A DNA stretch of 64,000 nt from Swaminathania salitolerans. GTDB lineage: Bacteria > Pseudomonadota > Alphaproteobacteria > Acetobacterales > Acetobacteraceae. This document shows positions 9,269-18,624 of the stretch, piece by piece. The notes under the pieces are model-generated. The model had not been told where the DNA came from, searched no databases, and worked only from the letters and a program-made list of their open reading frames with translations. Each line of letters starts with the position of its first letter. Position 1 is the first letter of the stretch. The stretch spans positions 1-64,000 of the forward strand of contig NZ_BJVC01000002.1 of the NCBI RefSeq assembly GCF_007988945.1. Direction: 5' to 3'. The position numbers and the translations under genes were made by a program.

Positions 9269-9635
9269 CTACCGGATTTGTGACGTTTTCGGAACGCTTA
9301 CGGTAGATAGAGATTCCGGAAGGTTTTCGTGTGATGATTTCGTGAAATGCTTTCTGAAACAATATTGAAATACGATTTGCATATATCCTTAATAGTCACG
9401 TCCCCATAGATATCTTCTTCCCGGTTTCTTTTTCTTCCTGCACTCTTCCGCCTCGCGATCGGGCGAGAGCCGAAAGGGATTGCAGGAAAATGACTCCGCC
9501 CGTGGCGCAGGAGAACCGGGGCGGCCGCAGAAATCCGGCGCGCGCATCCCCGGATATGCCCCGCCAGGGGCAGCGTACCCGTGTTTCATGGCGCGATGCG
9601 TCTGGCGGAAGAGGGAAGTCACTGGAAAAGGAAAG
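9269..9635. other. Intergenic region: promoter side of receptor/PLC operon and tail of heme receptor
   Basis: There are 367 bases without a convincing gene. The part next to 9268 is AT-rich and on the minus strand carries ATTTCAC and TCATCAC spaced by four bases, only weakly like a Pho box. A small hairpin TGCCCC/GGGGCA (9557-9562 and 9567-9572) could help end the heme-receptor transcript. Short open frames here have no coding character. Confidence 0.5.
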
Positions 9636-11867
9636 TCATCGGGAGAGAGCGAAGGTAAGACCGCCCATGACGGTGAGGCCCTGATTGGGAATTGAGGAGA
9701 TCTGGCTTACGAAATAGCGTCGATCGGTGATGTTGTCTGCATTGACGAAAAGCCTGAGCTGTCGGCTCAGCTGATAGGCACCGAACATGTCGAACACGAC
9801 ATAGCCGCTCTGCCGGGGATAGGCGCCGCCCAGACGGGACGGTTGACCCAGCGTCCGGGTTGCGGCGCGAACCCGTGCGCCGAGTGTCAGCCTGTTCTCC
9901 AGAAGATGGATGCCGAGTGTCGAAGCGAGCACGGATCGCGGCGGGGTGGTCAGAAAGGCGCCGTATCCGCGGTAATCCGGAGCGCCGAGCTCCGTGGTGG
10001 TATTCGTATAGGAGAGGCTTCCGAAAACGAGGGATGACTCGTAACCGAGCTTCCCCTCGAAACCGTGGGTGAAGCTGTTGCCCGACGTGTTCTGGTAGAA
10101 ATACCCGATATTCGGAATGAACGATCCGGGTGAGGGGCGACCGACAACCATGGTCTGTGCGATATAGTCCTTTATCCTCGTATCGAAATAATCGCCGTCG
10201 AAAGTGATCCTGTCGTTATCTCGCAACACGTCACGATAGCGCAGTCTTGCGCCGGCCTCCCATCCGAATGTGCGTTCAGGAGCCAGAGCCGGGTTCGGGA
10301 TGAATTTCAGGAAACCGAGCCCGGGATGAGACCCGGCCATGAGCGTCTCCGTCGTGGATGGCGGACGGAACCCGAGTCCGTAGCTTCCGTATAGCTGGAG
10401 GCCGCGAACGGGGCTGACGGCCAGCGTGACTTTCGGATTGACGGCATCGGCACTGTTACGCGTCGCGAATGCGCCAGCCCCGGCGGAAGTGAACCCACCC
10501 GCCTCGTTCACCCCGCTGCCGGTGAGGCGATACGTGTCGTAGCGCAAGGCGCCAGTGAGCTGCACGATGCGCCAGTTCAGCGCAAGTTGTGAAAAGGCGC
10601 TTCCGATGGCGCGCGTGCCAGAGGGCGTGGCCCCGTCATAACCGGTCTGGTCGCGCGTCGCGACCGCATCGTGATAATATTCCCCGCCATAATCCAGACG
10701 GGCGCGAACCGGCCCCAGGGAAAACCGGGAAGCGTTATCGGCCTCGAAGCCGAGTGTCGTGAGGCCGTAATGCGTCAGATTGGCGGCAGCGACCGTCTGG
10801 GCGCGGAACGACGGCGTGAAGTTGCTCATCCCTTCGGAGACAACATACCCTTTGACATGGAGGGAGAGCAGCGCGCTGCCGCGTGGCGTGTAACGGTATT
10901 CGACACTGCCCTGATTGTTGCCGATCGTGTTGGATGTCGGAACGTTCGCGGTCCCCTGACCGAAAGCATTGTGATAGATGACCGTACCGAGGGTGAGCGA
11001 CTGGTCTGCCCCGGGAACGATTCCGATCTTGAAAAGACCCGATTGCAACCGCTGATAGGTATTGGGTATGCGATTGCTCTCCCCATCGGCATAATCGCCC
11101 GAGCTGCGCATACTGAACGCGGCAGCGACGCTCAGCCAGCGACGGAGATGCGCGCCTGCGCCGATCATGCCCGATCCGTCATAATTGTTCGAGCCGCCAA
11201 GGGCGCGTGCGGTCACACCATAGCGCTTTCCCTGTTCGACCATGTCGTCGACCCCGAGGGTGTGAAGATTGACCACACCGGCGATCGCCCCCGCGCCGTC
11301 ACCGGTGGCGACCGTGCCGCGCTCTACCTCAAGTCCGGACAGAAGCGCCGGATCGACGAAGACGCTCCCATTGGCTCCATGGCCGCTCGTCTGGAAATTC
11401 TGCCGGGCCCCGTCGATCATGACGTTGACCCGGCCGAAATCCTGCATGCCTCGTATGGAAATCGCGAGGGACGGCGAACCGTCATTCTGGAAATACACCC
11501 CCGGCAGCCCGGTCAGGATCATATAGGGCTCGGTCGGCGAGACACGAAGGATGTCCTTCCTGCTCAGAACGGAACCGGCCTGCGGGACCGCCGGAAGCGC
11601 GTCGCCCCTGATCCTCATGCGGGGCAGGGCGATCGCGCGGGCAGAGTCCGACCCATCCCGCCTCGTCTCGGCTTTGCCGGCTGCGTTTGCGGGGGCGTCT
11701 CCGGCTGCGTCTCCGGGCCTGGCCGGACTGGCGGGCGGCGTGTCCGGATCCGGCCCGGAGATGGTGGCGGCCCCGGCATATGCCGTGAGCGGGAAAAGCC
11801 CGGAAAGCACGATGCCCGCAAGGGCGAGCGAGGGTGAGAGAGCGCGTTGGCGGCCTTGGATGCCCAT
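9636..11867 (-). CDS. hmuR: TonB-dependent heme/hemoglobin-type receptor
   Basis: A 743-residue outer-membrane receptor. The signal peptide ends near ‘LTAYAGA’, and a linker precedes a plug with ‘AISIRGMQDFGRVNVMIDGA’ and ‘LEVERGTVATGDGAGAIAG’, the pattern of hemoglobin/transferrin-type receptors. The barrel contains ‘YGLGFRPPSTTETL’, close to the FRAP/NPNL region of heme receptors (here ‘IPNPALAPERTFGWEAG’). It is divergent from a heme ABC transporter and a heme-monooxygenase-like gene, which strongly supports heme as cargo. I place the start at 11867 (MGIQGRQ...), because the 22 residues before it in the longer frame do not look like a signal peptide. The Shine-Dalgarno is poor. Confidence 0.88.
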   Translation of the reverse strand: MGIQGRQRALSPSLALAGIVLSGLFPLTAYAGAATISGPDPDTPPASPARPGDAAGDAPANAAGKAETRRDGSDSARAIALPRMRIRGDALPAVPQAGSVLSRKDILRVSPTEPYMILTGLPGVYFQNDGSPSLAISIRGMQDFGRVNVMIDGARQNFQTSGHGANGSVFVDPALLSGLEVERGTVATGDGAGAIAGVVNLHTLGVDDMVEQGKRYGVTARALGGSNNYDGSGMIGAGAHLRRWLSVAAAFSMRSSGDYADGESNRIPNTYQRLQSGLFKIGIVPGADQSLTLGTVIYHNAFGQGTANVPTSNTIGNNQGSVEYRYTPRGSALLSLHVKGYVVSEGMSNFTPSFRAQTVAAANLTHYGLTTLGFEADNASRFSLGPVRARLDYGGEYYHDAVATRDQTGYDGATPSGTRAIGSAFSQLALNWRIVQLTGALRYDTYRLTGSGVNEAGGFTSAGAGAFATRNSADAVNPKVTLAVSPVRGLQLYGSYGLGFRPPSTTETLMAGSHPGLGFLKFIPNPALAPERTFGWEAGARLRYRDVLRDNDRITFDGDYFDTRIKDYIAQTMVVGRPSPGSFIPNIGYFYQNTSGNSFTHGFEGKLGYESSLVFGSLSYTNTTTELGAPDYRGYGAFLTTPPRSVLASTLGIHLLENRLTLGARVRAATRTLGQPSRLGGAYPRQSGYVVFDMFGAYQLSRQLRLFVNADNITDRRYFVSQISSIPNQGLTVMGGLTFALSR

Positions 11868-11920
11868 GATCGGAGGTCCCGGAGTCGTTAACAGAACGAA
11901 TGGATCGATATTGCGAACGC

Positions 11921-11941
11921 TTCTCACTTGCAAGTCACGAA
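11921..11941. promoter_or_regulatory. Candidate operator between heme receptor and hmuT
   Basis: The ten-base perfect palindrome ACTTGCAAGT (11926-11935) is flanked by TTCTC on the left and CACGAA on the right, giving an extended imperfect inverted repeat midway between divergent starts. Position suggests shared control of the heme genes, for example by an iron or heme regulator. It does not match a Fur box I can name. Confidence 0.4.
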
Positions 11942-12023
11942 ACTTCGTTCTATTCCCTTCGCGACGATGGCGGGTGAGGGGCAGGGGCCCGTTCCGGCCC
12001 GGTCGGAAATCCTCGGGGGTGTC

Positions 12024-12956
12024 ATGAACGTCAGATTGTGCAGTCGTCGTCAGTTCGGTCTATCCGCCCTGATGACGGGTTTTTCCGGTGCCTCGATTCG
12101 TGCGCCGAGAGCCGATGGCGCGCGCCGGTTCGTCATGCAGGACTGCCGGGGCAGGCGCGTTGCGATCGGTTCGATGGACCGCATCGTATCGATCGGCGGA
12201 ACAGTGACCGAAACGCTTTACGCGCTGGGGATGGCGCACCGGATCGTTGCGGTCGATATCACCTCGACCTATCCGCCCTCGGCGCTGCGTGAGAAACAGT
12301 CGATCGGCTATATGAGAACGCTTTCCGCCGAGGGGATTCTCGCGCTCCGGCCCGACCTGATCATCGCGATGAACGATGCGGGGCCCGCAGCTGCCATAGA
12401 CCAGCTCATTGCTTCGGGTGTGCCGATCGTGATGATCGATGCGACAAGGAGCCTCGACGCCGTCGGTAAACGTATTCTCACCCTTTCGAAGATCATGGGC
12501 GCCGAACAGGCCGGAACCGCGATGGTCGTCCGTATCGACAATCAGAAACGGACGCTCAGCGCATGGAAATCCCTGCATCGCGAGCGGGCGCGTGTTCTCT
12601 TCGTCATGCGCATTGCCAACGGGCGGCCGATGGCGGCCGGGGCGGATACGGCCGCCGATGCCATCATCGGCCTTGCGGGGGGCGTCAATGCCGGGGCAGG
12701 GATGAGCGGTTACAAACCGCTCGAACGGGAGGCGCTTGTGGAACTCAGACCGGACGTCATTCTGATGATGAGCCAGGGAGGTCAGGCGATGCGCGAGGCG
12801 CTTCTCGGAGACGAGGCGATCAGGATGACCCCCGCCGGTGAGCGACACGCCATCATCGATATGGAGGGCGAGAAACTTCTCGGCTTCGGCCCGCGTACGG
12901 TCGAGGCAGCATTCGAACTGGCCCGGCAGATCGATCGTGTGACCCGTCCGTCATGA
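12024..12956 (+). CDS. hmuT: Heme ABC transporter periplasmic binding protein
   Basis: A 310-residue class III substrate-binding protein (BtuF/HmuT fold). A signal begins at MNVRLCSRRQFGLSALMTG. The mature part has ‘RIVSIGGTVTETLYALG’, ‘RPDLIIAMNDAGP’, ‘GVPIVMID’ and ‘YKPLEREALVELRPDVILMM’, all typical of HmuT/PhuT. It would carry heme from the TonB receptor to the inner-membrane permease. The ATG at 12024 follows GGGGG within 6-10 bases; an upstream in-frame start at 11928 would lie inside the operator region and adds no signal. Its stop overlaps the permease start by four bases (ATGA). Confidence 0.9.
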   Translation: MNVRLCSRRQFGLSALMTGFSGASIRAPRADGARRFVMQDCRGRRVAIGSMDRIVSIGGTVTETLYALGMAHRIVAVDITSTYPPSALREKQSIGYMRTLSAEGILALRPDLIIAMNDAGPAAAIDQLIASGVPIVMIDATRSLDAVGKRILTLSKIMGAEQAGTAMVVRIDNQKRTLSAWKSLHRERARVLFVMRIANGRPMAAGADTAADAIIGLAGGVNAGAGMSGYKPLEREALVELRPDVILMMSQGGQAMREALLGDEAIRMTPAGERHAIIDMEGEKLLGFGPRTVEAAFELARQIDRVTRPS

Positions 12957-13999
12957 GCATCCGGAGTCGGAAGCCCGGGGTGACGCTGCTCCTCCTTGTG
13001 CTGCTCCTCTCGAGTGTGTTCGTGCTCGCGCTTGCGACCGGGCCGAGCGGGATCGGTCTGCGGTCCCTTTTCGTATCGCCCGGCCCGGAAACGACCCGTT
13101 CTGCCACCGGTCCCGACATGGCGCAGCTGATCGTTCTGTATATCAGGCTGCCGCGGGTGGTGCTTGCGACCCTTGTCGGTGCGGCGCTCGGCGCGGCGGG
13201 CGGCGTCATGCAGGGCGTGTTCCGCAATCCGCTCGCCGACCCAGGACTGATCGGCGTTTCTCCCGGGGCCGCGCTCGGCGCAGCTTTCGTCATCGTCGAG
13301 GGCGCGCGCTGGCCGGGCGCCGGGGGTATCATGCAGCTGGGCGTTCCGGTCGGCGGTATGGCGGGGGCTTTCATCATGACGGCCATTCTGAATCTTCTCG
13401 CCTTGCGCGGGGGCGGGTTTTCCACGAGCCGTCTCATTCTTGCAGGGGTCGCGCTGGGCGCGTTTGCCGCCTCGCTGACCGGAATACTGACGTATCGCGC
13501 AAACGATTCCGCTTTGCGTGACCTGGCGTTCTGGAGCATGGGCAGTCTGGCCGGAGCGTATTGGCAGGTTGTCGTCATCCTCCTCCCCCTCGTGCTGGTT
13601 TCCCTCATCCTGCTCATCGGTCTCTCCCGCCCGCTCAATCTCCTCCTCTGCGGCGAGGAGAACGCGGCCCTGATGGGCTGCCATGTGAGGCGGACGAAAT
13701 GGCTGTCGATGCTCGCGGTGACGCTCGCCGTAGGGCCTTGCGTCGCCTTTTCAGGCGTGATCGGGTTTGTCGGGGTCGTCGTGCCGCATATCGTGCGGTT
13801 GTTCGCCGGGCCCGATCATCGTTTTCTCGTCCCCGCCTGTGCCCTGCTGGGCGCAGCGCTCCTCATCTGCGCGGATATGATCGCACGCATCATCGCCGCG
13901 CCGTCGGACGTTCCGGTCGGGATCGTGACGGCTGCGCTCGGTGCACCGGCATTCCTGTGGTTTCTCCTTCGCACCCGTGACGGCGATCTGCCGTCATGA
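12953..13999 (+). CDS. hmuU: Heme ABC transporter permease (FecCD family)
   Basis: A 348-residue polytopic protein of the FecCD/BtuC family with about nine to ten hydrophobic segments. Conserved blocks include ‘LPRVVLATLVGAALGAAGG’, ‘MQGVFRNPLADPGLIGVSPG’ (the family’s signature) and ‘GVIGFVGVVVPHIVRL’ near the C-terminal third. It forms the membrane channel with HmuV. It is coupled to genes on both sides by ATGA overlaps. The assignment to heme rather than siderophore or cobalamin rests on the neighbours. Confidence 0.92.
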   Translation: MSIRSRKPGVTLLLLVLLLSSVFVLALATGPSGIGLRSLFVSPGPETTRSATGPDMAQLIVLYIRLPRVVLATLVGAALGAAGGVMQGVFRNPLADPGLIGVSPGAALGAAFVIVEGARWPGAGGIMQLGVPVGGMAGAFIMTAILNLLALRGGGFSTSRLILAGVALGAFAASLTGILTYRANDSALRDLAFWSMGSLAGAYWQVVVILLPLVLVSLILLIGLSRPLNLLLCGEENAALMGCHVRRTKWLSMLAVTLAVGPCVAFSGVIGFVGVVVPHIVRLFAGPDHRFLVPACALLGAALLICADMIARIIAAPSDVPVGIVTAALGAPAFLWFLLRTRDGDLPS

Positions 14000-14829
14000 T
14001 GCTGCGTCTGGAAAACGTCACGGTCAGACGTCAGGATCGTCTTCTTCTCGATGGCATTTCCCTGTCCCTGCCAGCGGGCGCCTTCACGGTGATCGTCGGG
14101 CCGAACGGCGCGGGAAAATCGACTCTTCTCCGTGTGGCAGCGGGGTTGATACGGCCGGAGCGCGGGACGGTCCGGATCGACGGTCAGTCTCCCGATACGA
14201 TGCCATCGATGCGCCTCGCGCGATCGCGCGCCATGCTCACCCAGGACCATGCCATCGAGGCGCGCTTCACCGTGCAGGATGTCGCAGCAATGGGAGTCGT
14301 TGCGCCCTCTTCCGGACGGGCGCGCCTGCGCCGCATGGTAGAAGTGTGTCTCACCGAGACCGGTCTGCGCGGCTATGAGGGGCGCGATGTGACGACGCTT
14401 TCGGGGGGAGAGCGCCAGCGTGCCCATCTGGCGCGCGTGCTGGTCCAGCTGCGCTGGCAGGGGCCGCGTACGCTGCTTCTGCTCGATGAGCCGGTCTCCG
14501 CACAGGATATCGCGCATCAGATGCGCGTTCTCTCCCTCGCGAAGGCCCATGCTGCCAGAGGCGGCGCCTGTCTCGCCGTCCTGCACGACCTCAATCTCGC
14601 GGCGGCCTGTGCGGACCGTATCGTTGTCCTCGATCGCGGACGGCTCCACATTGAAGGAACGCCAGCGCAGATCCTGACGCAAGACATGCTCTCGGACGTG
14701 TTCTCTCTCGAATTCTCACGTCCGGGCATTCATCGCGAGACGATGCGGCCCTATATCCTGCCGCACGACCTCGTTTCGTCCCCTATCGTTCAGGCACCGA
14801 AAGGCACGCTTCCATGTATATCGCAATGA
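13996..14829 (+). CDS. hmuV: Heme ABC transporter ATP-binding protein
   Basis: A 277-residue ABC ATPase. Walker A is GPNGAGKST (35-43), the signature LSGGERQR (135-142), Walker B LLLLDEP (160-166) and the H-loop His at 197. Length and layout match HmuV. It powers HmuU. It overlaps hmuU by four bases and the following monooxygenase-like gene by 16 bases, so the four genes are one translationally coupled unit. Confidence 0.93.
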   Translation: MMLRLENVTVRRQDRLLLDGISLSLPAGAFTVIVGPNGAGKSTLLRVAAGLIRPERGTVRIDGQSPDTMPSMRLARSRAMLTQDHAIEARFTVQDVAAMGVVAPSSGRARLRRMVEVCLTETGLRGYEGRDVTTLSGGERQRAHLARVLVQLRWQGPRTLLLLDEPVSAQDIAHQMRVLSLAKAHAARGGACLAVLHDLNLAAACADRIVVLDRGRLHIEGTPAQILTQDMLSDVFSLEFSRPGIHRETMRPYILPHDLVSSPIVQAPKGTLPCISQ

Positions 14830-15128
14830 ACAGGTTTCAGGTCCTCCCCGAAAGCGAAGAGGCTTTCCGGCAGCGCTGGCTGGACCGGGAGGTCCTTCTG
14901 ACCACGGTACCGGGCTTCCGGTCCTTCGCACTTCTTCGCGGGCCCGAACGGGACGACCATATTCTCTGGGCTTCCCATACGGTCTGGGACTCCCATGAAG
15001 CCTTCATCGCCTGGACGAAATCGGAGCAATTCCGCAAGGCGCATGCCGGGGCAGGCGGGAACAAGCCTCTCACGCTCGGCCCGCCGGTCTTCGAAGGTTT
15101 CGAAGTGGTCCAGCAGATCGGCAGCTGA
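14814..15128 (+). CDS. Heme-degrading monooxygenase-like protein (ABM family)
   Basis: A 104-residue single-domain protein of the antibiotic-biosynthesis-monooxygenase fold. It begins MYIAMNRFQVLPE, has ‘PGFRSFALLRGPE’ and ‘SHEAFIAWTKSEQFRKAHAG’, the segment whose His serves as heme ligand in HmoA/HmoB/IsdG-type enzymes. It would open the heme ring to release iron after import. The reading frame begins inside hmuV (16-base overlap), which fixes it as the last gene of the heme operon. The activity is inferred from family and context, since ABM proteins are functionally diverse. Confidence 0.82.
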   Translation: MYIAMNRFQVLPESEEAFRQRWLDREVLLTTVPGFRSFALLRGPERDDHILWASHTVWDSHEAFIAWTKSEQFRKAHAGAGGNKPLTLGPPVFEGFEVVQQIGS

Positions 15129-15156
15129 CGACAGGGCAGAAGCTCACGACAGGACG

Positions 15157-15250
15157 GGGGAGGCTTCCTCCCTCGTTCGATCGGGCTCTCGTTCGATCGG
15201 GCCTCTCCTCCGATCGGGCCGGTCGCTCGTCCCGCCTTCGAGGGGGCGGG
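15157..15250. terminator. Terminator-like hairpins between convergent genes
   Basis: GGGAGG/CCTCCC (15158-15163 and 15167-15172) and CCCGCC/GGCGGG (15231-15236 and 15245-15250) can each form a stem between the convergent heme operon and cinA. Between them a CTCGTTCGATCGGGC-type unit is repeated twice, with a third partial copy. No clear T-tract is present. Confidence 0.4.
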
Positions 15251-15754
15251 TCAGGGAGATGCGGTTTGCGGTGGATCCAGCAACAGATCGAAGACACGAT
15301 CGCAGCTCGCCTTGCGTATGGCGGCGCGATCGCCCTCGAATCTGTTGATCTCGTGATAGGGCGTATGGGTGCCGCGAACCAGGCCGATGCAGACGGTGCC
15401 GACCGGTTTGTCCGGTGTGCCGCCTTCCGGTCCGGCGATTCCGGTCACGGAAACCGCGATCGTCGCATCGGCGGTGGCCTGCAAGGCCCCGAACGCCATC
15501 TCGACCGCAACGACCTCGCTTATGGCGCCATTGGTCTCGAGACTGAGATGGGAGACCGCGAGGGCCGTATTCTTGAGCGCGTTCGAATAGGTGACGAAAC
15601 CGCCCTCGATGCAATCGGAGGACCCCGCAATATCCGTCAGGGTCGCCGCAATCAGACCGCCCGTGCAGCTCTCGGCGGTGACGAGCCGATCCCCGGACGC
15701 GCGGAGTCGGTCGAGAACGCGGCGCGCCTTGTCGGAAGTGGGCAGATCAGCCAT
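15251..15754 (-). CDS. pncC: CinA C-terminal domain protein, nicotinamide-nucleotide amidohydrolase
   Basis: A 167-residue stand-alone CinA-C domain. Visible motifs are ‘RLVTAESCTGGLIAATLTDI’, ‘GGFVTYSNALKN’ and ‘SVTGIAGPEGGTPDKPVGTV’, the conserved core of PncC, which deamidates nicotinamide mononucleotide in NAD recycling. I start at MADLPTS (15754), overlapping the end of the lytic transglycosylase gene by eight bases, rather than the longer frame from 15856, whose extra residues are an out-of-frame reading of that gene. Confidence 0.9.
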   Translation of the reverse strand: MADLPTSDKARRVLDRLRASGDRLVTAESCTGGLIAATLTDIAGSSDCIEGGFVTYSNALKNTALAVSHLSLETNGAISEVVAVEMAFGALQATADATIAVSVTGIAGPEGGTPDKPVGTVCIGLVRGTHTPYHEINRFEGDRAAIRKASCDRVFDLLLDPPQTASP

Positions 15755-17825
15755 GAGCGCCGTTCTCCAGAACACGATAAAGAGCCATGTTTTCCTCCAC
15801 GCGCTGGATATAGGAGCGCGTCTCCTCATAGGGCAGACTCTCGATCCAGTCGACAAGTCCGTCCTCGCTCATGGGGGCTGGCAAGGGGAGCGTCTCGAGC
15901 CACTGATCGGTCCGGTACGGTCCGGCATTATAGGCGGAGAGCACCGCAGGGACGACATTTCCGAAGCGGGCGAGAAGCTGGGCCAGATAGTGCCGACCCA
16001 GAATGAGATTGGTCGCAGGATCCTTCAGCCCGCGCGCGCTCGTATCCATCCCGGTCAGACCTGCACGGCGCGCGACATCATGCGCCGCACCCGTCTGGAG
16101 CTGAAGCAGCCCGATCGCGTGTGCGCCACTGACCGCATCGGGATTGAAGCTGCTTTCCTGTCGCGCGACAGCCAGGGCGAGGCCGTGCGGCAGGCCGTCT
16201 CCCTCTGCTTCCGCTCCGTCGAGCACCGGCCATCCTTCCGGATAAAGCGCCTGCCCCAGTCTTCCGGTGCGACGCGATGCGAAAACCGCGGGTTCGAGAC
16301 AGCCGATACGCAAGGCGAGGCGTGCGATGGCTGCCTGTCCCGGGATATCCTGCGTCCGGGCATAGGCCATCATCAGGAAGAGACGCGCATGCCCATCGTC
16401 GTTGCGGGCATGTAGCTGGCTGGCGGCCTCGATCAGATCGTCGCGTGCGACCTTGCCGCTTGCGGGGGCAGGAAGACGATCGAGGGCGGCGACCAGACCC
16501 GGGATCGTGCCGTCGGCTGAGATCAGGCTGTCCTTGCGTCCGGCCAGAATCGCAAGGGCGCGTTGACCGTAGAAGGTCGTTGGCATGGTCGCGGCCTCGC
16601 GCCATGCGTCTTCTGCCCTGGCCTTTTCTCCGGCTGCGGCATAGCTGCGTCCGAGCCAGTAGAAACCGCGGCTCTTCGTGAGCAGGCTCGTCTGCCGGGC
16701 GAGCGGCAGAAAGGCCTCCCGCGCGAGATCCGGACGTTTCGAAAAGCGCAGTGCGATCCAGCCGGAGAGGAAATGCGCCTCCGCGGCGGCCGCTTCGCCA
16801 TTGGGGAGCGTGGTGTCGCCCGCGAGATCCTGCGCAGGGCCGACAGCGCCTTGCATGAGAAGTGTCCGCGCCAGACGCAGGCGCTCGCCGGTCCAGTTTT
16901 TCGAGGGGTGACGCGCCTGTATCGCAAAGCCCCGGTTCTTCCAGAGCGTGACGGCTTCATCGAGCCGCTCGGCGCGACGCAGCTGGACCAGTCGCGCGAG
17001 AAGGATGTCCGGATCCTCCTGCAATGACGGCGGGAGTGCCTCGAATTTATCGTCCGCATCCGGCGTCCTTGCGCTCAGGGCGAGGCGGGCTGCGGCGCGC
17101 TGGCGCTGATCCGGAGCAAGGAGCGCGATCTGCCGCGAGGCGGCCGTGAACTGGCGCGTGCGAATCTCCCGGTCGAAACGGGCGAGATGATCGGCAGGTG
17201 TCAGCGCGGTCGCATAAGTGGAGAGGATCTGGCTCGCATCGCTTTCCCTGTCGGCTCCGTCCCGCCAGATCCGCCGCGCCTGCGCCGTCGCATTCCGGAG
17301 ATACGGTGCGCAACGCATGAAGGCCTGGACGACGGTAAGCGTTTCTCTGGGACAAAGCGCCTGAAGCGCGCTCTCCGGGGTGCGCGATGCAAGAGCCTGC
17401 TGATAGCGGAGTTTCATGAGCCCGTATTGAGGCCAGACCGGTCGCAATGCGAGGAAATCGGCATAATCGCTGGCGGTGACGGTCCGATCCGGCTGGATGA
17501 GTGCAAGCCAGCGATCGAGACGCTCCGAGACGGCGCCAGAAGTCATGCCGGTGACGACAACCGGGCCTGATCCTGAACCCGGGCCTGATCCAGCCGATGC
17601 CGATGCCGATGCCGGTGTCGCGTGCAACGGGGCGGGTGCCGCCGTCGCTCTCGCAATGGGAGCGGGCACGGCGCTGCCGGTGGGGGCGATCCGTGCCTCG
17701 CCCGCGCAGCCGGACATGACGAGGACGGTCCCGGCCAGAAAGGCCGCCCGGACGGGATAACGGCGTTCGTGACGACGATATTCGTGACGACGGTGTTCGC
17801 AAGGGCGGCTTTCAGGCCAGAACAT
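15747..17825 (-). CDS. slt: Soluble/lipoprotein lytic murein transglycosylase (Slt70-like)
   Basis: A 692-residue protein. A short Arg/His-rich leader, a hydrophobic stretch and ‘LVMSGCAG’ suggest a lipoprotein signal. A long helical-repeat region (about 90-500) follows, and then the catalytic SLT domain with ‘AVARQESSFNPDAVSGAHA’, in which the Glu is the general acid, and ‘GLLQLQTG’. It cleaves peptidoglycan glycan strands with anhydro-sugar formation. The 5' end of the gene contains a 15-base tandem repeat encoding HEYRRHERR. It overlaps terC by 14 bases and pncC by eight, so the three are co-transcribed. Confidence 0.9.
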   Translation of the reverse strand: MFWPESRPCEHRRHEYRRHERRYPVRAAFLAGTVLVMSGCAGEARIAPTGSAVPAPIARATAAPAPLHATPASASASAGSGPGSGSGPVVVTGMTSGAVSERLDRWLALIQPDRTVTASDYADFLALRPVWPQYGLMKLRYQQALASRTPESALQALCPRETLTVVQAFMRCAPYLRNATAQARRIWRDGADRESDASQILSTYATALTPADHLARFDREIRTRQFTAASRQIALLAPDQRQRAAARLALSARTPDADDKFEALPPSLQEDPDILLARLVQLRRAERLDEAVTLWKNRGFAIQARHPSKNWTGERLRLARTLLMQGAVGPAQDLAGDTTLPNGEAAAAEAHFLSGWIALRFSKRPDLAREAFLPLARQTSLLTKSRGFYWLGRSYAAAGEKARAEDAWREAATMPTTFYGQRALAILAGRKDSLISADGTIPGLVAALDRLPAPASGKVARDDLIEAASQLHARNDDGHARLFLMMAYARTQDIPGQAAIARLALRIGCLEPAVFASRRTGRLGQALYPEGWPVLDGAEAEGDGLPHGLALAVARQESSFNPDAVSGAHAIGLLQLQTGAAHDVARRAGLTGMDTSARGLKDPATNLILGRHYLAQLLARFGNVVPAVLSAYNAGPYRTDQWLETLPLPAPMSEDGLVDWIESLPYEETRSYIQRVEENMALYRVLENGAHG

Positions 17826-18408
17826 GATGGATCACCTCGGCGCTGCCTTTCCAGATGAGTTCGATGGCGACGAAAGCCACGATCGCAAGGCCGAGCCAGG
17901 CAATCCATCGGTAGCGTTCGAGCAGACGGGCCACGAGAGAGGCTGCCACGCCCATGAGCAGGACCGACAGGGCAAGACCGGTCACAAGTATGTAAGGATG
18001 CCCGATCGCCGCACCGGCCACGGCGAGCACGTTGTCGAGGCTCATGGAGAGATCGGCGAGCACGATCCGGAAGATGGCCTGCCCGAGCGATCCCGGGCGT
18101 TCGGCCTCCTCATGCGTGTCCGGGGAGACGAGTTCCTGGTACATCTTCCAGCAGACCCAGAGCAGCAGGATGCCGCCTGCGAGGGTAAGGCCGATGACGG
18201 CAAGGAGCCGCGATGCGACGAGGGCCAGAAGGATACGCATCACCGCCGCGGCCAGCACACCGACCGCGATGGCGATGCGTCTCTGCCGGGCCGGAAGACC
18301 GCGTACGACCATGCCGATCACGACAGCGTTGTCGCCAGCGAGCGTGATGTCGATCATGACGACCTGGGCGAGCGCGATCAGGGCGTGCCAGGTAAGATCA
18401 GGCGCCAC
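17812..18408 (-). CDS. TerC-family integral membrane protein (YjbE type)
   Basis: A 198-residue membrane protein of the TerC/YjbE family. It has about six hydrophobic segments and the family blocks ‘MIDITLAGDNAVVIGM’ near the start and ‘LADLSMSLDNVLAVAGA’ in the second half; the paired acidic D-N residues are characteristic. Relatives are linked to manganese export or to metal loading of exoenzymes. The start is GTG, with AGGAGAG six bases upstream. No yybP-ykoY manganese riboswitch is visible in the leader. First gene of the terC-slt-pncC operon. Confidence 0.9.
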   Translation of the reverse strand: MAPDLTWHALIALAQVVMIDITLAGDNAVVIGMVVRGLPARQRRIAIAVGVLAAAVMRILLALVASRLLAVIGLTLAGGILLLWVCWKMYQELVSPDTHEEAERPGSLGQAIFRIVLADLSMSLDNVLAVAGAAIGHPYILVTGLALSVLLMGVAASLVARLLERYRWIAWLGLAIVAFVAIELIWKGSAEVIHHVLA

Positions 18409-18624
18409 GTTTCTCTCCTCACAATACGCATGACGCGTAACCGCGCGCCATGTTTTCGCAACTTGTCTGCAACGGGCGGATCGTACTGAAAGGCGCGGGC
18501 GCGCGCAATTCGGCCCGACCGCACGACATGGCGAAGACCTGCGATGGGCGGTGTTAAGCGGCGTCGAGTTCGGGTATGAGAGCGCGATCGAAGGTGCTTA
18601 TCCCAGGAAGGAGCTCGCCAGACC

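Noticed and set aside
9269-9400. A Pho box before the receptor/phospholipase operon
   Set aside because: ATTTCAC and TCATCAC have the right four-base spacing but match the consensus half-site poorly.
18409-18560. A yybP-ykoY manganese riboswitch before the TerC-family gene
   Set aside because: I looked for its conserved loops on the minus strand and did not find them.
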